In this document: one piece after another, positions 30,118 through 38,147 of the stretch
Position numbering within the stretch: the stretch's first letter is position 1
Layout: the number at the start of each line of letters is the position of its first letter
Source of the DNA: Paraburkholderia saeva
GTDB lineage: Bacteria; Pseudomonadota; Gammaproteobacteria; Burkholderiales; Burkholderiaceae
NCBI RefSeq assembly: GCF_907164555.1
Contig: NZ_CAJQZC010000001.1
Location: 248,001 to 312,000 of the forward strand
DNA length: 64,000 nt
Reading direction: 5' to 3'
Made by a program: the position numbers and the translations under genes
Notes under the pieces: generated by a model
What the model saw: the letters and a program-made list of their open reading frames with translations, nothing else
The model's database searches: none
What the model was told of the DNA's origin: nothing

Positions 30118-30145
30118 ATTTCGACAATACTTGAAATATCGAAAT
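30118..30145 (+). promoter_or_regulatory. candidate ArsR operator
   Basis: An inverted repeat ATTTCGA (30118-30124) and TCGAAAT (30139-30145), separated by 14 bases, lies 20 bases before the arsR start. ArsR/SmtB repressors bind such AT-rich dyads and release them when arsenite binds. Confidence 0.45.
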
Positions 30146-30165
30146 AGATGATCTATTGTTCGGGC

Positions 30166-30498
30166 ATGAACTCAAACCTCGTTGTGTGCGCGTTGAGCGC
30201 TTTAGCCCATGAATCGCGCCTCGCAATCTTTCGACTGTTGGTCGTAGCTGGGCCTCAAGGCATGGCTGCGGGCGAAATTGCGCAGCAGTTAGGGCTATCC
30301 CCGTCCAGTCTGTCTTTTCACCTGAAGGACCTGTCGCACGCAGACCTGGTGACGCCGCGACAGGAGGGACGTTTCGTCATCTACACCGCGAACTTCCGTG
30401 CCATGACGGGCCTGATCGGTTTCCTTACCGAGAACTGCTGCGCCGGCGCGACATGCTCGGCAAGCGACCTTCCCAACTGTTGCGGAGACGCACCATGA
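30166..30498 (+). CDS. arsR: arsenite-responsive ArsR-family repressor
   Basis: The ATG at 30166 is preferred because family members start like MNSNLVVCALSALAHESRL; an ATG at 30148 is also in frame. The 110-residue winged-helix protein has the recognition helix in LGLSPSSLSFHLKDL. The As(III) site is probably the Cys cluster at the C terminus (ENCCAGATCSASDLPNCCG), as in the ArsR type with C-terminal cysteines rather than the CVC motif of R773. First gene of the ars operon; its stop overlaps arsI by ATGA. Confidence 0.9.
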   Translation: MNSNLVVCALSALAHESRLAIFRLLVVAGPQGMAAGEIAQQLGLSPSSLSFHLKDLSHADLVTPRQEGRFVIYTANFRAMTGLIGFLTENCCAGATCSASDLPNCCGDAP

Positions 30499-30962
30499 AA
30501 CGCATGCACATCCACATCGCCGTCGACGATCTCGACGACAGCATCCAGTTCTACAGCGCCATGTTTGGCAACGCCGAACCCGCCGTCCTGAAGGACGACT
30601 ACTGCAAGTGGGAATTGACCGATCCCGCAGTAAACTTTGCAATCTCAAAACGCGGCGCAAAACCAGGCGTGGACCATATCGGCATCCAGGTTGAAACGGA
30701 CGCGGAACTCCAGGAAATGAACGCCCGATTCGCTGCGGCACAGCTACCGGTGCAAACCCAGGTCGGCACGACCTGCTGCTACGCAAAGTCCGACAAGGCG
30801 TGGACCGTTGATCCACAGGGCGTTGCATGGGAAACCTTCCGCACGCTGGATGCCGCTCCCATGTATGGCTCATCACGCGACCGTTCGCAGGAAAAGACAC
30901 AGGCCGCCAACGCCTGCTGCACACCGGCCAAGTCCGTGAACACTATCGCAGGAATGAAATGA
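30495..30962 (+). CDS. arsI: ArsI/CadI family C-As lyase (glyoxalase fold)
   Basis: The 155-residue vicinal-oxygen-chelate protein begins MKRMHIHIAVDDLDDSIQFY. The metal ligands are visible: His in HIHIAV, His in VDHIGIQV and Glu in WETF. The vicinal Cys pair for trivalent arsenic is in GTTCCY, and another CC is near the C terminus. The family cleaves the C-As bond of trivalent organoarsenicals, releasing As(III). Overlaps arsR and the permease gene by 4 bases each. Confidence 0.88.
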   Translation: MKRMHIHIAVDDLDDSIQFYSAMFGNAEPAVLKDDYCKWELTDPAVNFAISKRGAKPGVDHIGIQVETDAELQEMNARFAAAQLPVQTQVGTTCCYAKSDKAWTVDPQGVAWETFRTLDAAPMYGSSRDRSQEKTQAANACCTPAKSVNTIAGMK

Positions 30963-32044
30963 ACAGCGCTGGCACAACGGTCCGCGCAACGCGCCCAGCA
31001 ATCGGATTTTTTGAGCGCTACCTGACGGTCTGGGTTGCGCTCTGCATTATTGGCGGCGTTCTGCTCGGACAACTATTTCCGCAACTCTTTCAGGCGGTCG
31101 GCCGTATGGAGGTGGCACAGGTCAATCTGCCGGTCGGCGCACTCATCTGGGTGATGATTGTCCCGATGCTGATCAAGATCGATTTCGCCGCCATGGCGCA
31201 GGTGAAAAGGCAGTGGCGCGGTATCGGGGTGACGCTTTTTGTGAACTGGTTCGTGAAGCCATTTTCGATGGCGTTGCTAGGCTGGATTTTCATACGCCAT
31301 GTGTTCGCACCGTGGCTATCTGCCGACCAGCTCGACAGCTACATTGCTGGCTTCATCCTCCTCGCTGCAGCGCCGTGTACAGCGATGGTTTTTGTCTGGT
31401 CACAACTGTGCAAGGGCGATCCGTACTTCACGCTGTCACAGGTCGCGCTTAACGATTCGATCATGATCGTCGCGTTTGCACCGCTCGTCGCGCTGCTGCT
31501 GGGCCTGTCCGCTATCACAGTGCCGTGGGACACCCTGATTATCTCGGTCGGCCTGTACATCGTCATCCCCGTGATCCTTGCCCAGGTGCTGCGCAAGCGA
31601 CTGCTCGCCAAAGGCGAGGTGCATTTCCAGCGGGCTATCGCGCATCTCGGTCCGTATTCCATCTGTGCACTTTTGGCCACGCTTGTGCTGCTGTTCGCAT
31701 TCCAGGGGCAGGCAATCGTCAGGGAACCGCTCGTTATCGCGATGCTTGCAGTCCCGATCCTGATTCAGGTGTTTTTCAATTCCGGCCTCGCTTATCTCCT
31801 CAATCGCCGGCTAGGCGTCGCACATTGCGTGGCGGGACCGTCGAGTCTGATTGGCGCGAGCAACTTCTTTGAACTCGCGGTAGCCACCGCCATCAGTCTG
31901 TTCGGATTTCAGTCAGGTGCGGCGCTCGCGACAGTCGTTGGCGTGCTGATTGAAGTGCCTGTAATGCTGCTGGTTGTCGGCGTGGTGAACCGGTCACAGC
32001 ATTGGTACGAAGCGAGCAACCGCCTAAAGGAGCAGAAGTCATGA
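30959..32044 (+). CDS. acr3: ACR3-family arsenite efflux permease
   Basis: The ATG at 30959 overlaps the arsI stop and gives 361 residues with ten predicted membrane helices. GFILLAAAPCTAMVFVWS contains the conserved Cys of ACR3 that is essential for arsenite transport. GASNFFELAVATAISLFG is the family hallmark in helix 9. It exports As(OH)3 by proton antiport at the inner membrane, and receives arsenite made by ArsC or ArsI. Often annotated arsB, but it is ACR3 rather than the ArsB family. Confidence 0.95.
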   Translation: MNSAGTTVRATRPAIGFFERYLTVWVALCIIGGVLLGQLFPQLFQAVGRMEVAQVNLPVGALIWVMIVPMLIKIDFAAMAQVKRQWRGIGVTLFVNWFVKPFSMALLGWIFIRHVFAPWLSADQLDSYIAGFILLAAAPCTAMVFVWSQLCKGDPYFTLSQVALNDSIMIVAFAPLVALLLGLSAITVPWDTLIISVGLYIVIPVILAQVLRKRLLAKGEVHFQRAIAHLGPYSICALLATLVLLFAFQGQAIVREPLVIAMLAVPILIQVFFNSGLAYLLNRRLGVAHCVAGPSSLIGASNFFELAVATAISLFGFQSGAALATVVGVLIEVPVMLLVVGVVNRSQHWYEASNRLKEQKS

Positions 32045-32466
32045 GCATCACGATCTATCACAACCCGGAATGCGGCACGTCGCGGAACACACTGGCCATG
32101 ATCCGCAACGCGGGCATCGAGCCGAAGATCGTCGAATATCTGAAGACCCCGCCTGATCGTGAGACGCTAAAGGCGCTGATCAGTCGCGCCGGTCTCGCAG
32201 CGCGCGCCGCGGTGCGCGAGAAAGGCACACCCTACGCCGACCTCGGACTGGCCGACACGTCGCTGAGCGATGACCAGTTACTTGATGCGATGCTGGCACA
32301 CCCCATCCTCATTAACCGGCCGTTCGTTGTGACTTCGCATGGCGTGCGCCTGTGCCGTCCGTCCGAACGCGTTCTGGATATCCTGCCCGAGGCGCTGGGC
32401 AAACCGTTCACGAAAGAAGATGGCGAGGTAGTAATTGATAGCGAAGGCCGGAGGGTTGAAAATTGA
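32041..32466 (+). CDS. arsC: glutaredoxin-linked arsenate reductase
   Basis: The 141-residue protein starts [18 protein letters not shown], with the catalytic Cys in [11 protein letters not shown]. The active-site arginines are in LINRPFVVT and GVRLCRPSE. This is the E. coli R773-type ArsC, which reduces arsenate with glutathione/glutaredoxin. ATG overlaps the acr3 stop (ATGA at 32041). Confidence 0.95.
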   Translation: MSITIYHNPECGTSRNTLAMIRNAGIEPKIVEYLKTPPDRETLKALISRAGLAARAAVREKGTPYADLGLADTSLSDDQLLDAMLAHPILINRPFVVTSHGVRLCRPSERVLDILPEALGKPFTKEDGEVVIDSEGRRVEN

Positions 32467-33215
32467 TTGACGGTCTGCCGAACATCAGTGGTCCCCATCT
32501 CGATACGCCCGACCTGCAAAAGCTCTCGCCACACGCCGCGTCGCAGCACGCCCCGCGGATTCTCCTGCTCTATGGGTCGCTGCGTCCCACTTCATACAGC
32601 CGTCAGCTGATACTCGAAGCTGAACGTATCCTGAGTCACTTCGGCGCCGAGACTCGAGTATTCGACCCGCATGGCCTCCCGATTGTGGATAGCGTTCCCG
32701 CGGATCATCCGAAGGTCGTCGAACTACGCAAACTGTCGGAGTGGTCGGAGGGTCAGGTCTGGTGCAGCCCCGAACGTCACGGCACGCTAACCGCCGTCTT
32801 CAAGAACCAGATCGACTGGCTGCCGTTGGAAAGTGGCGGCGTCCGTCCGACCCAAGGGCGCACGCTCGCGGTAATGCAGGTGTGCGGTGGGTCACAGTCG
32901 TTCAATGCGGTGAACGCGTTGCGTGTGCTCGGACGCTGGATGCGCATGGTGACAATCCCCAACCAGTCATCGGTGGCGAAGGCATGGCAGGAATTCGACA
33001 CAGACGGACGAATGAAGCCGTCTGCCTACTATGACCGCGTGGTCGATGTCATGGAAGAACTGTACAAGTTCACGCTGATCGTCAGGGACCGTTCCGAATA
33101 TCTCACTGACCGCTATAGCGAACGCAAGGAAACCCATCCTGAACTCGCGGAGCAACTAGCCACGACTGCCATGGACCATGAAACCGACGCAGCCAATGCC
33201 GACAACGACGAATGA
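32463..33215 (+). CDS. arsH: ArsH NADPH-dependent flavin reductase
   Basis: The start is a TTG that overlaps the arsC stop (TTGA at 32463), with GGAGGG upstream. The 250-residue flavodoxin-fold protein has the FMN-binding [33 protein letters not shown] and [12 protein letters not shown]. ArsH oxidises trivalent methylated or aromatic arsenicals to the less toxic pentavalent form. With ArsI it covers organoarsenicals. Confidence 0.93.
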   Translation: MIDGLPNISGPHLDTPDLQKLSPHAASQHAPRILLLYGSLRPTSYSRQLILEAERILSHFGAETRVFDPHGLPIVDSVPADHPKVVELRKLSEWSEGQVWCSPERHGTLTAVFKNQIDWLPLESGGVRPTQGRTLAVMQVCGGSQSFNAVNALRVLGRWMRMVTIPNQSSVAKAWQEFDTDGRMKPSAYYDRVVDVMEELYKFTLIVRDRSEYLTDRYSERKETHPELAEQLATTAMDHETDAANADNDE

Positions 33216-33225
33216 GGACGCAACT

Positions 33226-33705
33226 ATGCGGATCAGGAAGGCAGACGCCGCCGATCTGGTCGAGATCCAAACCCTGTTGCGCGCGAATGGCTTACCCGTA
33301 GACGACGTGACAGGATTGCTCATCGAGGGTTTCCTTGTGGCCGAAGATACAGATGGGTCGATTGTTGGCAGCGCCGGGCTAGAACCACTTGGCTCCAGCG
33401 TGCTGCTGCGCTCACTCGCGGTCGCGTCAGAGATACGGGGCACAGGCGTCGCACGCGAACTGGTAGCACGACTCGAAGAAAACGCACGCTCGCTCGGCCG
33501 ACTTGAAGTCTGGCTGCTGACTTCGACCGCGGAGCGCTTTTTTGAAGTCGTTGGGTATGAACGCATAAGTCGGGGCGAGGCCCCTGGCAACGTACGGTTG
33601 TGCAGGCAGTTCGCGGTGCTTTGTCCTTCGACCGCCGCCTGCATGCGAAAGCGGCTCCTCCCAAATTCCTTCCCGTACGTCAACGAACGACCGCAATCAA
33701 GGTGA
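33226..33705 (+). CDS. arsN2: GNAT acetyltransferase of the ArsN2 type
   Basis: The ATG at 33226 (MRIRKADAADLVEIQTLL) gives 159 residues. LRSLAVASEIRGTGVARELV is the acetyl-CoA binding motif A of GNAT enzymes, and FFEVVGYERISR the beta-5 region. ArsN-type enzymes N-acetylate the organoarsenical antibiotic arsinothricin or related amino acids. It is the last gene of the ars operon, ten bases after arsH. The final 15 residues are longer than usual. Confidence 0.85.
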   Translation: MRIRKADAADLVEIQTLLRANGLPVDDVTGLLIEGFLVAEDTDGSIVGSAGLEPLGSSVLLRSLAVASEIRGTGVARELVARLEENARSLGRLEVWLLTSTAERFFEVVGYERISRGEAPGNVRLCRQFAVLCPSTAACMRKRLLPNSFPYVNERPQSR

Positions 33706-33779
33706 TCTCCGACGCTCGACGCAAATTCATCAACGGCTCCTGTTGGCCGGCAAGCGTCCGCTCGCCGGCGAAGTATCAA

Positions 33780-34406
33780 TCAGACTTCAGTTTGCTCAGC
33801 CATTTCGAGCGCGTCATCGACCTCGATCCCGAGGTATCGGACGGTACTTTCGAGCTTGGTATGGCCTAGCAAAAGCTGAACAGCGCGCAGATTCTTTGTC
33901 CGTCGATATATCAGCGACGCCTTGGTGCGGCGCATCGTGTGAGTGCCGTAAGCGGCGTCATCGAGCCCAATCGATGCAACCCATCGGTGAACGATGCGGG
34001 CATACTGGCGAGTCGACACATGAGGCGAGGCACTGATCCGGCTCGGAAACAGAAAGTCGACAGGTTTCAGCCCTCGCGCCGAGATCCATGCACCTACGCT
34101 CTGGCGTGTCAGTTCGGTGATTTCGAACTGCACCGGCCGTTGAGTCTTTTGCTGCATAACGCTCGCTCGCGAGAGCACGTGACCTCCCATGCAAACATCC
34201 TGAACCTGCAGCCGCGTCAGATCACACGCCCGAAGCTTACTGTCGATCGCCAAGTTGAACATCGCGAGCTCCCGAACGTTGCACGACATCTGCAGTCTCG
34301 TTCGAATCGCCCAGATCTCTCGGAGTTTCAACGGCGGCTTTTGGCCGGTCAACCTCCCTTTATTCCACGGTACCCGACGAGCACCGGAAGAATTAAGCGC
34401 TTCCAT
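33780..34406 (-). CDS. small tyrosine recombinase/integrase
   Basis: The ATG at 34406 follows AAGGAGA and gives 208 residues. The protein begins with a family-typical stretch (WNKGRLTGQKPPLKLREIWA). Catalytic residues: Arg in SKLRACDLTRL, HTMRRTK (His and Arg), GHTKLES (His) and Tyr in RYLGIE. Members of this short-integrase family are common next to resistance cargo in proteobacteria and lack an arm-binding domain. It converges on the ars operon and may have mobilised it. Confidence 0.88.
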   Translation of the reverse strand: MEALNSSGARRVPWNKGRLTGQKPPLKLREIWAIRTRLQMSCNVRELAMFNLAIDSKLRACDLTRLQVQDVCMGGHVLSRASVMQQKTQRPVQFEITELTRQSVGAWISARGLKPVDFLFPSRISASPHVSTRQYARIVHRWVASIGLDDAAYGTHTMRRTKASLIYRRTKNLRAVQLLLGHTKLESTVRYLGIEVDDALEMAEQTEV

Positions 34407-34658
34407 GACAATCTCCTTCTCGAAGAAAGGGAGCTCGATTGTGCGCTTGGTACAGCGGTCGATCTTCGACCCTAGTCGGACGATGACCGTTCGCTCGTGA
34501 ACGGCCGTTTTCGTTGTCATACCGGCCCGTGGGCGACTTCGACACTTCACTCGCGTCGCGATAGAGGATTCGGCCATACTCGCCGAGACGTCGCAGCAAC
34601 GACCGTTGCGTGACGCGCCCCCTGGCGTGGTGTTACCTCCAATGATTCAGTGCGCCGC

Positions 34659-35849
34659 TTAACCCTTCTCGCGATGCCAGCTCACCCAGACAAAGACCGG
34701 TATAGCCATCGCTTGTGTAATCACACAGAATGCGACGGCCCCGATTACCGACTGATCGTAGATCCAGCCAATGAAGGCGCTGCCCGCGAACCAGCAGACT
34801 CCGTACACCGCAGTGAACATACCGAACGCGGAAGCCCTTTTCGACTGCGCGACCATTGGCGCGACCGCAGCAGGAATGATCGACTCATGCACGCCCATGC
34901 CCATCCCCCACAGCGCAGCACCGAGAATCGCCAGACCGAAATGAGCGCCGAGAAACACCAGTGGCGCGAAGAGAAGCGAGACGCCGGTCAACCCGATCAG
35001 CACTTTGAAGCCGTACCGGTCGAACAGGCGGCCGAGCACGAGCGACGCCCCACCGCTCACCGCCGTTGCCACGGCATACAAGATCGGAATCCACTCAGTT
35101 GTCAGCGTGTGGTGTTTGACCCAGTGATAGGCGACGAGCGGATAGTCGGCAAAGCCTGCCGCGACGAGACCCGCGCCGCAGAGGTAGACCCAGTAGAGTG
35201 CCGGGAAGCTCCCCGGCCCTCCCTCTACGAGTGCGCGCTGCTCCATGTCCTGTGGACGCGGGAAGACCAGACAGGCTACCGTGAGAAAACACAGATTGAT
35301 TACGGCAGGTACGGCCAGGACGGCAAACGCCCGCCGGTAGTTCCCGCCCTTCGCGAGCACGACCGCCACAACAAGCGGCCCCACCATCGCACCGAACTGG
35401 TCAAAGGCCTCGTGAATGCCGAATGCCCAGCCGTATCCGCCGATGCGTTGTGCGGCGCTCGCGAGCATCACGTCACGAGGCGGATTGCGTATTGCTTTGC
35501 CGACGCGCTCCAGAATGATCAGGCACGCTGCCGCCTGCCAGCTATGCGTGAACGCAAGCGCAGGCACTGCGGCCATCTGGACGACATAGCCAAAGATCGT
35601 GATCGGCCACAAGCGCCGCGTCGCGTCGGCCATCGTGCCGGAGACGATCCGCAGTCCATAGCCAAGCAGTTCGCCAAAGCCGACGACGATCCCGATGATC
35701 GTTGCCGATGCGCCTGCTGCCGCGAGGAAAGGACCCAGGATACTGCGCGCGCCTTCGTACGTGAAATCGGCGAAGAAGCTCAGGATACCCACCAGCAGCA
35801 CAAAGCGCATCGCACGCCGACTTCCGGAGCCTATCGTCTGATTTGCCAT
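34659..35849 (-). CDS. MFS transporter in the fluoride island
   Basis: The 396-residue protein has twelve hydrophobic segments in two halves and GGGAGG before the ATG. The loop between helices 2 and 3 (SGTMADATRR) is a degenerate MFS motif A. AIRNPPRDVMLASAA is typical of a bacterial MFS clade without a known substrate. It is the last gene downstream of the CLC-F/DUF190/membrane protein series led by riboswitch A, 28 bases after the small membrane protein gene, so it is probably fluoride-inducible. Substrate unknown. Confidence 0.8.
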   Translation of the reverse strand: MANQTIGSGSRRAMRFVLLVGILSFFADFTYEGARSILGPFLAAAGASATIIGIVVGFGELLGYGLRIVSGTMADATRRLWPITIFGYVVQMAAVPALAFTHSWQAAACLIILERVGKAIRNPPRDVMLASAAQRIGGYGWAFGIHEAFDQFGAMVGPLVVAVVLAKGGNYRRAFAVLAVPAVINLCFLTVACLVFPRPQDMEQRALVEGGPGSFPALYWVYLCGAGLVAAGFADYPLVAYHWVKHHTLTTEWIPILYAVATAVSGGASLVLGRLFDRYGFKVLIGLTGVSLLFAPLVFLGAHFGLAILGAALWGMGMGVHESIIPAAVAPMVAQSKRASAFGMFTAVYGVCWFAGSAFIGWIYDQSVIGAVAFCVITQAMAIPVFVWVSWHREKG

Positions 35850-35877
35850 GCTGCCTCCCAGAAAGCCATCGCCCGGC

Positions 35878-36228
35878 TCAACGGTCGTCCGCTCCGATCA
35901 CCTCCGGATGAAGCCGTATATGCAGCAACACCCACCAGCGTTTGGGGGAATCGTCCGCGATCGAGACCACCAGCGCCGGCTCTCCCTCCAGGCCTATAAA
36001 GTGCAGCCTGATCGCAGTCTCATAGGCCCGCGCAGCGTCCGCTCGCATCCAGGCAATGACAAAAGGCATCGTCAACAGGCCGAACGCCCCGAACCAGAAG
36101 AGCGGGACGCTCTCGTAGGTGGCATTCACGACAATGGACAGCACCCAGGCCATTGCCTCGGTCGCCAGTAACGCGAACCCCAGCAGAGAGAACTCGCCCG
36201 TCAGGCGCAGCCTGGTTTGTGCTTTCAT
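35878..36228 (-). CDS. small membrane protein of the fluoride operon
   Basis: The 116-residue protein has two to three N-terminal hydrophobic segments (FSLLGFALLATEAMAWVL and FGLLTMPFVIAWM) and a soluble C-terminal half. CGGAG lies before the ATG. No family is recognised. It lies between the DUF190 gene and the MFS gene, in an operon-like arrangement (36- and 28-base gaps). Confidence 0.65.
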   Translation of the reverse strand: MKAQTRLRLTGEFSLLGFALLATEAMAWVLSIVVNATYESVPLFWFGAFGLLTMPFVIAWMRADAARAYETAIRLHFIGLEGEPALVVSIADDSPKRWWVLLHIRLHPEVIGADDR

Positions 36229-36264
36229 CGTCGACTCCGATGGCGCGGCCTGTCGGTCAAGCCA

Positions 36265-36603
36265 CTATGTCGGTAATTCACACGGAAGAAAAATCGCCCG
36301 GACATTGTCGAGCCCCTTGCCATGTACATGCCAGAAGTCACGCACTTTAGCCTCCAGGTCAATGAGCTCGATGCAGTGAGGGAAACGGTGATGCGCGACC
36401 TCGATGTGTTCGTGGTGCAGCCGGTCGCCTTTGAGGTAACCCGCATGGACACGATGCAGTAGCGCCTGCTCGATGCCGGCTCTCTTCGCGTGGCGAAGTA
36501 AATGCGAAGCGAGGCATGGGCGCGACACCCGGTGCCAGAAACGCGTCGGATGGGCTCGTTCGGAGTGGTGGAAATACAGGCGAAGCGAAATCAGCTTGGT
36601 CAT
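36265..36603 (-). CDS. DUF190 family protein (copy 1)
   Basis: The 112-residue protein has the DUF190 pattern: LRLYFHHSE at the start, a helix ending in LLRHAKRAGIEQALLHRV, and FPHCIELIDLEAKVRDF before a C-terminal strand. DUF190 proteins have a PII-like ferredoxin fold and are often encoded beside CrcB or CLC-F fluoride exporters. A regulatory or nucleotide-sensing role is inferred. It lies 30 bases after the CLC-F gene and is the most diverged of three copies in this window. Confidence 0.75.
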   Translation of the reverse strand: MTKLISLRLYFHHSERAHPTRFWHRVSRPCLASHLLRHAKRAGIEQALLHRVHAGYLKGDRLHHEHIEVAHHRFPHCIELIDLEAKVRDFWHVHGKGLDNVRAIFLPCELPT

Positions 36604-36633
36604 GATGTCAATCAGCGAGAGGTTTCGAACTAT

Positions 36634-37944
36634 TCAGGATTGCGTTGAGGTGGTCATGGCCTTGCGGGCTGCGCGACGCAACGCGGGAATTTCGGCGAGG
36701 CGCATGCCGGCAGGCAGAAGTGGATGTTTCGCGTAGCCGACCCGTTGCGCTCGATAGATACCGGTGTGCCCGGAGAACAAGTAGCTAACGACGCAGGCCA
36801 ATGCGGCGTACACACCAATCTGCGGGCCAAACAGTTCGATCGCCATCACGGTCGAGGCGATCGGGGTATTCGCCGCGCCGGCGAACACGGCAACAAACCC
36901 GAGTCCCGCCAGCACCGGCACCGGCAACGCCAGCACGTGGCCCAATGCATTGCCAAGCGTCGCACCGATATAAAAGAGCGGCGTCACCTCCCCGCCTTTG
37001 AATCCCGACGCGAGCGTCACCACCGTAAAGCCGAATTTGCCCGCGAAGTCATACACCGGCAGCGACCCGTTGAAGGCCTGCACGATGGTCGGAATGCCGA
37101 GACCGAGGTATTGCGGAACCTTGAAGATCGTGGCGAGGATTGCCACCACGGCACCGCCGATCAGGGGCCGCACCGGTGCGTAGGCAATCTTGCGCTTGAA
37201 GAGCGCCGACAACGCATGCGTTGAATCGGCAAAGAGCATCCCGACCACGCCAAAGGCCATGCCAGCGACGATTGCAGAGCCCACCCCGAGGGCCGTGAGA
37301 GGCGGCACAAACGGGACCGTGTAGACCGTGTGGTGAATGCCCCATAGGCGGCACACCACATCAGCCATCACGGACGAAGCGAGACAGGCGAACAACGCGT
37401 CGTAGCGCAGTCGGCCAATCGCCAGCACCTCAAGACCGAAAATCGCCCCCGCGAGCGGCGTGCCGAAGACCGACGAAAAGCCCGCCGCGATGCCGCCCAT
37501 CAGCAGAATGCGACGCTCCTCGCGCCCGAGGCCGAAGAGTTGCGTGACACGATCGGCCAGCGCCCCGCCCATCTGGACCGCCGTGCCTTCGCGGCCAGCC
37601 GAGCCACCGAACAGGTGGGTAATCACAGTGGCGAACAGGACGAGCGGCGCCATGCGCTTGGGTACGATCTTCTGCGGATCGTGAATCTCATCGATCAGCA
37701 GGTTGTTGCCGCCCTCGACGCTCTTGCCGATGCGGTGATAGACCCAGCCGGTCAGGAATCCCGCGAATGGAAGCAGCCAGATGAGCCAGGTGTGGTCCAT
37801 CCGTGTGTCGGTTGCACGATCCAGCGCAAAGAGAAAAAGCGCGGAAGCAGAGCCGGCCAGGGTGCCCAACACGCTTGAAAGCAGCAGCCAGCGCGCGAGA
37901 TACGGCACCATGGCGAACTGCTCAACAGACTTGAGATGTTTCAT
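36634..37944 (-). CDS. eriC: CLC-F fluoride/proton antiporter
   Basis: The ATG at 37944 gives 436 residues. A GTG at 38016 is in frame but lies inside the riboswitch hairpin. It is a CLC family membrane protein. The anion-selectivity loop reads EGGNNLLIDEIHD, the GNN signature of fluoride-selective CLC-F proteins instead of the GSGIP of chloride CLCs. GREGTAVQMG (with the proton glutamate region) and ATVMAIELFG follow. It exports fluoride in exchange for protons. First gene downstream of riboswitch A. Confidence 0.92.
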   Translation of the reverse strand: MKHLKSVEQFAMVPYLARWLLLSSVLGTLAGSASALFLFALDRATDTRMDHTWLIWLLPFAGFLTGWVYHRIGKSVEGGNNLLIDEIHDPQKIVPKRMAPLVLFATVITHLFGGSAGREGTAVQMGGALADRVTQLFGLGREERRILLMGGIAAGFSSVFGTPLAGAIFGLEVLAIGRLRYDALFACLASSVMADVVCRLWGIHHTVYTVPFVPPLTALGVGSAIVAGMAFGVVGMLFADSTHALSALFKRKIAYAPVRPLIGGAVVAILATIFKVPQYLGLGIPTIVQAFNGSLPVYDFAGKFGFTVVTLASGFKGGEVTPLFYIGATLGNALGHVLALPVPVLAGLGFVAVFAGAANTPIASTVMAIELFGPQIGVYAALACVVSYLFSGHTGIYRAQRVGYAKHPLLPAGMRLAEIPALRRAARKAMTTSTQS

Positions 37945-38026
37945 GATTTTCAGGTTCGATAGAACATCAAACCTGAGCGACAGGACGCCGCGTGGACAGC
38001 CTACGACCTCCTGCACTCAGGAATTC

Positions 38027-38078
38027 GTAGGCATCATCAGCCGGGGGATCGGCGGTTGTTTGGAGGAATGCCATCTCC
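38027..38078 (-). promoter_or_regulatory. fluoride riboswitch A (upstream of CLC-F)
   Basis: On the minus strand the aptamer starts GGAGATGGCATTCCTCC, continues AACCGCC and ends GGCTGATGATGCCTAC, matching the crcB-motif consensus in order and spacing. Just after it, CCTACGA pairs with TCGTAGG, with an inner TCCTG/CAGGA stem, so the 3' aptamer strand can switch to an alternative hairpin that also buries an AGGAGG. No U tract follows, so control may be translational or Rho-dependent. The CLC-F start is 83 bases downstream. Confidence 0.93.
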
Positions 38079-38088
38079 AGCGGGCGTG

Positions 38089-38118
38089 ATTTTAATCGAG
38101 GAACGCCGCGTTGCGCAA
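38089..38118 (-). promoter_or_regulatory. sigma70-like promoter for riboswitch A
   Basis: TTGCGC (38113-38118) and TAAAAT (38089-38094) are spaced by 18 bases, placing transcription start near 38082, just before the aptamer. Confidence 0.55.
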
Positions 38119-38147
38119 GAATTACTCAATCGTCCGCTCAAAACCGG

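Noticed and set aside
34650..35999. Plus-strand frame of 449 codons
   Set aside because: Antisense to the MFS transporter gene with good ribosome site and membrane pattern; composition typical of a shadow.
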